Source: Dipteris shenzhenensis
Lineage: Eukaryota; Polypodiophyta; Polypodiopsida; Gleicheniales
DNA length: 64,000 bases
Strand: one strand, 5' to 3'
Assembly (NCBI GenBank): GCA_047967505.1
Contig: CM106540.1
The translations under genes and the position numbers were made by a program. The notes beneath the pieces are model-generated. The model saw only the letters and a program-made list of their open reading frames with translations, ran no database searches and was not told where the DNA came from. Each line of letters starts with the position of its first letter. The stretch's first letter is position 1. Shown one piece after another: positions 54,841 through 64,000 of the stretch.

Positions 54841-55930
54841 CTTAACCGCATGTTCAAAGTCAGGGAGCTTAGATGTTTTCAATGGAATGGTAAATGGCTC
54901 AGATGGTATTTTTATGGATTCCAATGCAAAGAGAAATCCACCAAAATTTTGGATATTAGGAAGAAATGAACATAGCATTTATCATGAAGTCACACCTCAG
55001 ACTTGGACACCGATACTCTAGATACAACGTGAGTTTGAAGTAGGAAAAAATCAACCAAACACTATAACAAGAACACAATTTCCTATTCAACCTGCATCTG
55101 TGCGATGAACAATACATCGCTCTCAAGGACTACTATCCATGGACTCTTTGGCATTTGGTCCATCTAACATAAAATTGCATGGCCTCATATACACAGCCCT
55201 ATCAAGAATACATGACCTAAACAATCTATTCTTAATACAAAATATTGAAAGCAAACATATCAAAGTATTCACAATGGTACTCCAAGAAATTGAAAGACTT
55301 TGACAACATTATCTATGGACATTTTACCAAAGGGACTTCTCCACACTCCAACTAAAAACTATTAACATTTAATCACTGAGCACATCGTCCTTCATTTCAC
55401 ACAAACAAAGCATACTAGCAAGTAACAGCATCATGGCAGCAACAACTATATGCTTTTAAAAAATACATACAAAAACAAATGATTCGCTTCACATTAATGG
55501 GTTCAAATACATTTACAAACATGAAGGACTCGTAATCGCAACCTCTATGAAGACGGAGCTCAATGCTCACTCACCATCTTTCAAACAATGTCACTTCAAA
55601 CAATCGCAACAATTAACGTTTACAAGACACTAAGAACAAAAACCACTAGGAAACTTGCAGCTCATCCAACATGTAACACCAAAAATCGCAACATGCACCA
55701 TAGGTGACTTTAACATTGACTTCCAAAAACAAAGAAAAGAACTCTCCAATCTACAGGAATTCACGGTTACATAACACATGATGCAACTAATTCGATCACC
55801 CACTATAATACATGGATCAATGGTGGGCCACATTTGGACAAACAATCATTTAGAAAGTGATTCTTGTAGGACAAACTTTGTTTATTGGATTGACCATTCC
55901 CTTATTTACATGACCGTCTTTGCCATACTT
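54841..55930 (+). pseudogene. Second Helitron copy: helicase end plus endonuclease
   Basis: Starts inside the helicase: LDVFNGMVNGSDGIFMD corresponds to GLVNGADGIFM of the copy at 32.3 kb. PQTWTPILQIQ matches TWTPIFQI, then TIHRSQG..SMDSLAFG and LIYTALSRIHDLNNLFLI cover the last helicase motifs. The endonuclease follows: IGDFNIDFQKQ (55709-55740), then SPTIIHGSIVGHIWTNN and YWIDHSLIYMT. The order and motifs equal those at 31.4-33.5 kb, so this is the same family, truncated upstream of motif V. It is broken by several shifts. It carries no trace of the internal duplications seen in the other copy. Confidence 0.82.
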
Positions 55931-57060
55931 CAAAAGATGGAATACTAGGAAAAGCTCATTGAATATCATTTAGCTTGTTCTCATTCAATGGCTCAATGCC
56001 AAAAAGCTCTTGCCTCCATCATGCCCAAACTTCCTACCACAAAAATCTCCCAACAATCCACATCACAAGACAAGTAAGCCTCCTAAACAAAAGGAGTAGA
56101 GAAATCAAGGCACTAGCAACAAAGAAAGAAAAGTTGACAAGCCAAAGGGGATTGACCTCCATCTACCCTCGCAATGAGGTTGGCTATTGGGAGTGATAAA
56201 TTGGTTGCATATCTCTGGGAGCTCTTGGAAATCTTGTGAGATGCAACCATTAATTACTACTAGTAGCTTACTTCATTCTAGGGGTGGATGCGACTAGTTA
56301 ATCACTACAGTAGTCTTTGTAAGATGCAACCTGTTAATCACTACCACTATCCATATTATAATCCACGAGGCTTAAGATTCAAGATACTAGCATAGGATGA
56401 TGACCTCGAAGATCCTTCCACGGCCAGCCTCTTCCTAGAGGGAGCCTAGCTACTACAAGGCTAAGGATATGGCATGCCCTCTAATAAAGCAAATAATTTT
56501 TTTTGTTTCCTCATAAGAAAGAATATAGTTGAAGATCCTCGACACTTGTGTGCCTAGGGCGCTGGCTCAGAATGATTGGAGAAGATCAAGGTGGGAAAGG
56601 AGAAAGCATGCTAGATGGGGAGTGCATCTATGCTTTATTCATGAAGGGGCAAATAATTGGGGAGTAGCCAATTACCAACTGAAGTGATGAATCTATTGGA
56701 TGTAGCTCTTTGCCAGTATGTCCCCCCATACATTGAAAAATGGGAAATTCCCATTAATTAGTTGTGGAGAAAAGAAGATGACTGAAAAGGAAGAGGGAAA
56801 GGGCATAATTAAACTAAGGGATAAAGGGGAGAGGGAGGAGTTTCAATTAAGAGGGACCACTTAAGAAGGAGACCTTAAAGAAGAAGGCACGTGCTAAAGG
56901 GGGAGGGGGAATAGGGACCATTTGAAGGGGGCTTTCAAGAAGAAGGCACTTACTAGAGGGGGAGGGGGAAAAGGGACCATTTATAATATTTTAATTAGCA
57001 CTTGGTATGCTCTTCTACTCTATCGCTTAGTGGTAGGGCTCACATGTGGGAAAGACAACA
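55931..57060. other. No gene recognised; tRNA-like stretch at the end
   Basis: A short frame at 55975-56196 continues past the endonuclease without recognisable domain. At 57025-57074, GCTTAGTGGTAGGG and GGGTTTGAATC resemble tRNA A and B boxes, possibly a tRNA-derived SINE; the arms do not form a convincing cloverleaf. Confidence 0.35.
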
Positions 57061-57073
57061 TTGTGGGTTTGAA

Positions 57074-57074
<1 letters not shown>

Positions 57075-57141
<67 letters not shown>
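57075..57141. repeat. (CT)n(AT)n(AG)n compound microsatellite
   Basis: CT repeats, then about 12 TA units, then AG repeats; the outer parts are complementary and can form a hairpin. It directly follows the tRNA-like stretch. Confidence 0.95.
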
Positions 57142-57147
<6 letters not shown>

Positions 57148-57807
57148 CATGGAGATCAAGTTGAGACACATTTGGGTTATGTGCATAGTGATAGACCCTC
57201 AACAAACTTTTGAAATCACATTGCTTGCACACTTGCAGAGGACGAACTTGTAAGTTTGTTTGTTTACACTATCTGTAGTTTCTTTTTTGGTATTTGTAGA
57301 TGTGGAAAGCATTTGGTGAGATACGCTAATTTGTTTGGGATTTTGCAGATTGAATGAGCATGCAATTATCAAGCCAAGTCTATGAGACACACTCATCAAC
57401 ACAAACAAAATCTGTGAGCATGATGTAAATAGCTTCATGAGTTCTTTGAGCACATCAAAATGTTAGGTGATTGAGAAATCACAAACAAAAGAGTCTAAAT
57501 TGAAAAAGAAGTGGTACCCCTTGAGTAGGGGAGTTCTTACATGGCTAGTATTTTAGGTGAGTGAGTTGTCATGGTGCCTTATGTTGGTCTGTAGCATGGC
57601 TTTTTACTTGGGCTTCTCAAATTGAGTTTCTCTCTATTGGATTTTCAAAAAGGTAGAGTGCACTACCGACCTCATGCAGGCCCTAGAAGTTGTGGCCAAA
57701 AAGAGATGAGGAAGGATGTGTAGCATAAGGAGAGAACCATAATACACAAGGAACATGCCGATAAAATGGGAATGGTGAGAACATGTTTACTTTGATGTAG
57801 TTCTTTC

Positions 57808-58360
57808 TTGCCTAGTTTTGTGGTGTCACGTACTTACTTCTCCTTTACACTGGTTTTTAAGGTTCTCAATATTTTGGAACCCAAGAATGGGGATGTATGT
57901 AAGCCCAAGGTTTTCTCCTTGCACTATGATGGGCATGACTCTATTGTGACCTTGAGCAAGTTGAAAAATTTGGCCAATGCAGAATTGCGGAGTGAGAAGA
58001 GGCTAATGCTCCTTGCTCTACTAGATGCTAGTAAGCGTATAAGAGAGACCTACCATATGCCATCTGGAGACAATGTGTAAGAGCATGCGTGTTTCATTAT
58101 CATTCACTATTTTAAGTCTTCTTTCAACTTTGTGGTTGGGAAAGATGTCAATTTGGTTCTTCGTCTTATAGGTGGTTGTTGAAGGAAAGCTCCCTTAAGA
58201 AGGTGGATGTTTCTTACTTGCCAGTTTTAGAAGGCATGTCTGCCCTTTGTGCAATGGAAAATCCTTTGCAAATTCCTAAAGACTATATGCTACAGCAATA
58301 TGTGGAGGACATATGTTCACTATCCTCAGGTCTAGGGACAAAAGGGGGGAGCTGAGGGGC
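57808..58360 (+). CDS. Unrecognised protein-like reading, part 1
   Basis: The frame 57808-58080 contains VLNILEPKNGDVCKPKVF, ELRSEKRLMLLALLDASKRI and ends at TAA. From 58170 a second frame reads SSLKKVDVSYLPVLEGMSAL and PLQIPKDYMLQQYVEDICSL to a TGA near 58353. Amino-acid texture suggests real coding sequence separated by an intron or frameshift. I recognise no family. Confidence 0.3.
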
Positions 58361-58856
58361 AAAAAAAGAGCGGAAGGAGTGGAGCACAAAAAGGCAATTG
58401 AGCTCGACCATGCATCTCAACGTGTGGTTTTCAGGTAATATGGAATGGTAATTTAACAATCTTGGACATGTCATAGGAGTTGACGTAGATATTTTTTGTT
58501 TCGGAGGTATCTGTTGCATCTAGTTGGAGAAGGCAAGCTGCTTGAGACGCCTCAACAATGTAAGGGTTGGTAAGAAATTAGCAACTCTACCACTTGCATG
58601 TACCTTAAATCCATGCATGGGCTCTCCCAGTAGGAGATTGCACATTTCCCATGGTGGGTTGACTCCAAAAAGCATGCACAAAGGTACTATAAAAAAGAAT
58701 GATGGAACCCCAGGTACTATCAAAAAGAAAGCTAGGTAGGCTTCACTAGGAAAGTTTGAATTGCTTGACCCATACTTTGTTTTTGTTGGATGAATCTATG
58801 CAGTTATTGACGACTTCATTTTCTACTTTTCATTTTCAAAGCATCTTAGTTCAATA

Positions 58857-59350
58857 GTGGGGTGGACTAAATCGATTCGTTGTTTCCTTTTGATTGAAAA
58901 TGTAGAGATGGGGATTGGTGTTAAAGACCACATTACATTTGTTTACTGTCCTCCTTCTTCCATGGCTAAAATTATTAGCTATGGGGATACCTTCTTGTGT
59001 GCTTGCACGAATGAAGACTATGTCTCCATGGGCATGGACTTTGTTGCATTAAAGAAAAATGATACTTATACACACGCACACAAGTTTTTTTGAAAGGTGG
59101 CAAGGAAAGATAGGCTCTACATGAGGCTCGGAAAGAATGTCAATTGGGTGGCCCAATTTATGTTTCTTGACTTACCAACTTGATTTGAGTTGGTTTGGGG
59201 ATCTCACCATGGAACAGGCTCACGAAGGACCACTTGAGATATGTTATAGCCATGGCTTTAGCCACATTGGGAGATGATGGGTGGTTGGCCCTTGTATGTC
59301 CATTGGTGGCTAAGCAACAAAATCTCATTCCTTTGACCTCCATGTGTGTG
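58857..59350 (+). CDS. Unrecognised protein-like reading, part 2
   Basis: The frame 58857-59093 contains VKDHITFVYCPPSSMAKI and YGDTFLCACTNEDYVSMGMD. After a break, 59195-59340 gives RLTKDHLRYVIAMALATLGD and DGWLALVCPLV. The stretches read like a single decayed gene with the readings at 57.8-58.4 kb. No domain could be named. The frame ends in a (GT)n microsatellite at 59342-59361. Confidence 0.3.
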
Positions 59351-59399
59351 TGTGTGTGTGTTTCAACCTACATTTCTACTACCCTTTTTCCTATCTCAC

Positions 59400-62300
59400 T
59401 CCAACATCTTTGATATATTCAGAATTGTATAGCTTTAATGCCTTTGAATCATTCATTTCCTTAGTTCATTAGACAGCTTCAAATCTACCGTTTGTAATTG
59501 CAGGAATTCTCCACAGTCCCTTAAGTCCCAAGTCCTACTGTTCCCCACATAGTTGGATCAGAAAATATTATAAATCATTACATTGGTTTTGTTGGAAGTA
59601 AAGATTCTGTAATATTAGCAACTGAATATACATTGGAAGGGGATAAAAAGGTGTCCCAATTCATTCATTAGTAGTCCTCCTTTTTTCCAAAACTTCTTTA
59701 CAATCATTCTTGATGGAAGGTGGTAAGATAAAAATTACTGTTTTGCCCAAACATTTGCAAAATCACAGCAGTAGCTAAAGATCACTGAGTTGACTCAAAA
59801 TTCCATGTTTATGGTATACTCATATAAAGGACAATCTACTCCCAAAATTCTCAGTATTAGCCAAAAGTTATAAACAAAATATCAGCTAATATCAAAGGAT
59901 GATTATAAGTATCTATCCATTTCATCGGTAGTATGTAGTGTGCCAATGTCATCTTTAGAAACCGTCTTCAGCAAATTTGGTTGAGAAGTGTGCCAACTCA
60001 CCTGCATCCATCCACATAAAGGACAAGTTAGAACAAGGGCCTTTGAATGTGGGACTATAGGCCTCCATGCTGGCACACAGTTGTTATCCATGTCGCTTCT
60101 CCCGATTAGCAATATTTAACACTTTGGCACTTAGATCTATTTAAAATATATACTTAATGGTAGTATGAAAATGGTAAAATGTCAAATCCAAGGGTAATAT
60201 CAATAGGGGGAATACTCTTTGAATGTATGTATATCAAATAGAGTCTCATTATTCTCATGACAATTATTAACATGTTAGTATATTCCTTACTCATTGGGAA
60301 TTTTCAAATAGGTGATGATGGAATATTTCATACTTCTCTATGCAATCGAACTTGTTCAATCCTATATGAGCTAGACAGCTCATCTTAGAACAGTGTTTTA
60401 ACTAAGCTATCATCATCTCTATAATAGCCCACATTCCGTTAATATATACAGAGTAAACTAACATATTGTAGAATCAGCTTTTTGTTCAAATATAAACTCT
60501 GTATATATAATATTCTATTGGAAAATATCCAGAATTGATTCTAATGCATACTTCTTTAATATGCTCACTTGGTTGATACCATTATAGGTATACACGCAAC
60601 AAAACACATCAAGTCCTACATCTCTCCCTTATATAGACACACATGAATTTCATACTAGAGAGGGACTAAATCTTTCTATTATAATGTTTCCAATTCTCTG
60701 ATACAACTGCAAAAAAATTAAAGGTGTCAAACTAAAATTGATCTTGCTATCTCCTCAATAGATCAATCGACAACCCGATCCACAAATTCTTCCCAAATTA
60801 AGCTCCTCAGAACTAGTTGTCAACAAAAGTGTATAGAGCAACATAGAAGCATTATTTTCGATCTCTGTAGATCAATGCTTTAGGACTAGCCCTAGGACTC
60901 ATAGGTCTCATTCAGGTATGTCTCTGAGTAGTGCCACTGGGCAGTGGAGAACATTACACCCATTATGCATTTCAACATACTGTAGTGGGCGCAAAGCTCT
61001 CGTAATGGCTCCTAGCATTTCATCTCATCACATACTAATCCACGTAAAATGTTATATGATGATTAACTAGCAGTCTTTTCTAACCCTCGAAGTGTTCTCG
61101 GTTTTTTCACAGTTTAACATAGTCCATTGGCCCTGTCTTAAAGTTGTGATCTCTCAAATCACTCACAATGTATATGTTTTTGGTTGCCTAAAATGTATAA
61201 TTGGCATCCTAATGGAATAGCGATACATGTAATCTTTCCACGAAGTGGTAACAACCGTGCTAAATCTACTCTCACCCTCTAAAAGATGTATCTACTCTAG
61301 GTTGTCCTTGGGCTTAACTATCACCCTCAACCATCATAGAGCCTAATCCTACCAGTAACCATAATGTGTAACAGTGCTGGGGCAAAGATACCTCTCAGTG
61401 TCCCAGACTTTTTTGAAAGTGCTTAAAGAACCTTAGTCTATATGACAAGAAGGGAAAATGCACCTCCTATCCATTATATGTCTCTAGTCTGCCATTGATA
61501 TCGTTTCCGTGGCCGTTTGTCACCTCAGATCTCATATTTCGTGACCGTTTAGGAGTCATGGCTGTTGTGGCCCATTCACGACCATATATGAGTCATGGTC
61601 CTTTGTATGCCCATTTCACGTAGCTATTCCCTCAGCTCTTGGTTTCCTTGGGGCTTGTCCAGTGCCCTCAACCATCCGAAACTTGACTCTCAGAAGGGTC
61701 TGATCTACCAGACTTCATCCAAGCCCAACGCGTACGGGGATAACTCTTCAAAATGTAAATTGTTTCAACCAACCTTCCATAAGCTACATTGGCTCTCAGA
61801 AGTAATAATATATGCGAATGCCTAGCACCAAAGCAATAGAACACATGATTGCATGCGTATTCAATTTCTACCAGTGGAGATGGTGCTTCCAATCTTATTC
61901 TAGTGGAGCCAATAGCTTCCCTGCATCCCTTAGGGACACTCAGCTACTTTTTTGGGTCATGGATAACCCAGCGCCTAGCTTCTCCAAGACTGTCGTGTAT
62001 CCTAGATCTCTACAAGGAGATCGATGAGGTGGGAGGTCCTCTCTCATGCATGTCTAAAGGTCTCATGCTATATCAGAGAAGGTTGGCCTATATGGAGGGG
62101 ATTGAGAAGGTAAGTTTAAACATAACGTACATAGTTCACGGGCCGAGTCTGATTTCTCACAGTGTTGCACATCTCTAGGTAGTAACTTACCCGTGCTGTT
62201 TCCATGCTGTGATTTCAGTGTACAGTCCTCTCCTACAAATGTCTCAATGTGTGCACCTAGGTCTTCAACAAGTTCTTCACTTCAGATTACTTCCACTCCG

Positions 62301-62940
62301 GCTCTTCCTCACTAGCTTACTCCATATTTTCCATTGGATGCCACAATCCTCGATGGGAGGGGAAGACGTTCTAACCAAGGTGGTCCCTTGCTACTTGTCC
62401 CTAATAAATCCTAGCTGCTACCTATCCTTCTCACAGTCAGTGAAATCTCTGACTGCAATCTCACTATTAATCCTAGTGCGGTGATCACTGGTATCCATTC
62501 TCTCCTTTAGTGTACATACATCTAATGGTAAGGTGGGATATGGATTTATCATGATTTAACATTTCAAATTAATATGTGTAGTCCTCTCTTTAACCTTCCA
62601 TCCTTTCTCGGAATCCTTTGGACAAACTTGGCCCCTAGGGGTACTTGTAGGTCTCTAATCACTACCCATGGGATCATCAATATTGTCTAACCTATAGTCC
62701 ATTGTATATTCAATATACTTGCCACTCATAATCATAGTACATGCCTTCATCCATGGTGGTTCCATTCATCACTTAGGGGGTATCCACGTTCATCAAATTG
62801 ACTAAAAGTAATAATTTCATACCTTCCCCATTTCCCTTTCCTTATTGCTTCTAATTATCTCCAAGGCTACTAGGGCCATCTAATACCATATCATGTATTC
62901 CACACAATTCCAAAGGGCACTCTGTAGATGACTGTGAAGT
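59400..62940. other. 3.5 kb without recognised genes
   Basis: Stops are frequent in all frames and no transposon domains were seen. CTCATATTTCGTGACCG / CATTCACGACCATATATGAG (61,530-61,590) shows local inverted similarity. Short frames at 61,595-62,484 do not resemble any family. Confidence 0.4.
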
Positions 62941-62955
62941 CGATGCTTCTATTTC

Positions 62956-64000
62956 CTATGTAGGTGAGGTTTTCCATTCTGATTCCTCATCAAAGATTAC
63001 ATCTCTGGAGATAATGACTTTGTGGTTGACAGGATCATACAATTTGTATGCTTTTGTTTCTTCACTGTAGCCAACCATGATGCATTTGCATGACTTCACA
63101 TCTAATTTCTTACAATGATCATCATGTATGTGGGCATATGCTATGCAACCAAATATGCGGAGATGCCCAATGTGTGGCTTGTGTCCAGTGAATGCTTCAT
63201 AAGGAGTCATACCTTGTATCAGTTTGGGAGGAAGCCGATTAAGCAAGTAGTTTGCTGTAGCTATTGCTTCTACCCAATACTGATTTGGAAGATGCTTTTC
63301 ACTAAGCATTACTCTAGCACTGTCTGCTAAAGTCCCATTCTTTCTTTCAACTCTTGCATTTTGCTGAGGAGTATCTGCACATGTGAATTGTCTTTGAATA
63401 TTGTGATTTTTGCAAAAGTTCATGAATGCTGAAGACATGTATTCACTTCCTCTATCTGATCTCATGACCTTGATCGTTCTACCTGTCTAGTTTTCTGCCA
63501 TGGCTTTGAATTCTTGAAATTTGGAAAACACTTCAGATTTCTCTTTCAGAAAGTAGACCCAACAATATCTACTGTAGTCATCGATGAAAGTCAAGTAGTA
63601 AAGTGAACCATTGATGTTGCAGGTCTGGGCATAATCCCATACATCTGTATGTATCAAATCAAGAATACCTCGTGCACGAGAGGTACTTCTAACAAAGTTG
63701 GTTCGCTTTTGTTTGCCAAAGCAACATGCTTCGCAAACTTTTCCAAGAAACTATAGCTTCGGAATCCCAATTGCCATATTCTGATTCATGAGATCTAACA
63801 AGTACTTGAAGTTGACATGACCATATCTCTTGTGCCATTTTGTAGATAGTGGCATCTGTTGTAGTTGTGCTGACATGGCATGCTTATCTGGTACTGCAGC
63901 TAGCATTCTATATAAGCATCCTTCCTTGACACCTTTTGCTACTAGCTGACATCTTTTGGATTTATCTCTGATAGTGCATTCATCACCATCGAAGATGACT
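62956..64000 (-). pseudogene. Ty1/copia integrase (runs off the right edge)
   Basis: Minus strand from the window end: a GAG-pre-integrase region (TKWHKRYGHVNFKYL), an HHCC-type EACCFGKQKRTNF, then the catalytic core. LIHTDVWDYAQ and VMRSDRGSEYMS carry the two Asp residues and TPQQNARVERKNGT the Glu, so the DDE triad is complete. NYLLNRLPPKLIQG, FGCIAYAHIHDD and VGYSEETKAYKLYD complete the domain to about 62956. Two in-frame TAG stops (near 63754 and 63488) interrupt the upstream part; below 63465 the frame is open. It is a different copia lineage from those at 1.5-6.6 and 15.6-21.7 kb. Reverse transcriptase should follow below 62956 but is not seen. Confidence 0.93.

Noticed and set aside
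57025-57074. tRNA gene
   Set aside because: A- and B-box-like words are present but acceptor, anticodon and T stems do not pair; at best a tRNA-derived relic.
59903-60112. Minus-strand frame with LTCPLCGWMQVSW as a zinc-finger exon
   Set aside because: Short, only two Cys in a CxxC, no supporting splice sites or neighbours.
1-64000. CRISPR arrays, operons, bacterial promoters or phage genes
   Set aside because: No regularly spaced short repeats; introns, LTRs and plant gene families show a plant nuclear genome.

Overview
The window is eukaryotic nuclear DNA from a land plant. It is AT-rich and dominated by broken transposable elements: Ty1/copia, Ty3/gypsy, one LINE fragment and Helitron-like sequence. 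It holds one recognisable host gene, a spliced Di19-type zinc-finger gene, and a PPR gene fragment. No operons, bacterial signals or CRISPR arrays are present. The repeat load, the rarity of genes and the heavily decayed copia/gypsy families suggest a plant with a large repetitive genome. A fern, lycophyte or gymnosperm is my guess, but the sequence alone does not settle it.

Layout, 1-25 kb. The left edge holds a copia RNase H tail and a PIF1-like helicase tail. A 3'-truncated copia element (LTR 1465-1634, PBS, gag-PR-INT-RT to about 6556) follows, then a gypsy gag (7.4-8.3 kb) and a LINE endonuclease fragment (9.6-10.4 kb). After a poorly explained stretch carrying repeated GGCGCC palindromes (10.9-13.2 kb) comes a gypsy integrase C-terminus (13.4-13.8 kb). 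An unrecognised gene-like reading (14.5-15.6 and 21.7-22.1 kb) is split by a complete 6,062-bp copia-type element (15646-21707). That element has 147-bp LTRs differing at one base and a perfect AAGTG target duplication, yet its integrase-RT block is inverted relative to gag, protease and RNase H. A gypsy pol on the minus strand (22.2-24.2 kb) and a fold-back element (24.4-25.4 kb) close this part.

Layout, 25-34 kb. This is the most distinctive part: a decayed Helitron of Helentron-like architecture on the plus strand. In order it has an RPA-like OB-fold region, a Helitron N/Rep HUH region, a middle domain, a PIF1-type helicase and an apurinic-like endonuclease. A 697-bp solo LTR with an ATAAA target duplication interrupts it. 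A second copy of the helicase-endonuclease end lies at 54.8-55.9 kb.

Layout, 34-64 kb. A Di19 gene on the minus strand (35.9-38.8 kb) has a probable U12-type AT-AC intron and one frameshift. Two decayed copies of its first zinc-finger exon lie 4 kb away in opposite orientation (42.1-42.4 kb). Long tandem duplications (40.9-41.6 and 43.3-44.3 kb), a PPR E-domain fragment joined to gypsy RNase H (48.1-49.9 kb), a gypsy gag (51.3-52.0 kb), unrecognised protein-like pieces (57.8-59.4 kb) and a copia integrase running off the right edge (62.9-64.0 kb) follow. Stretches between these hold no gene I can support.
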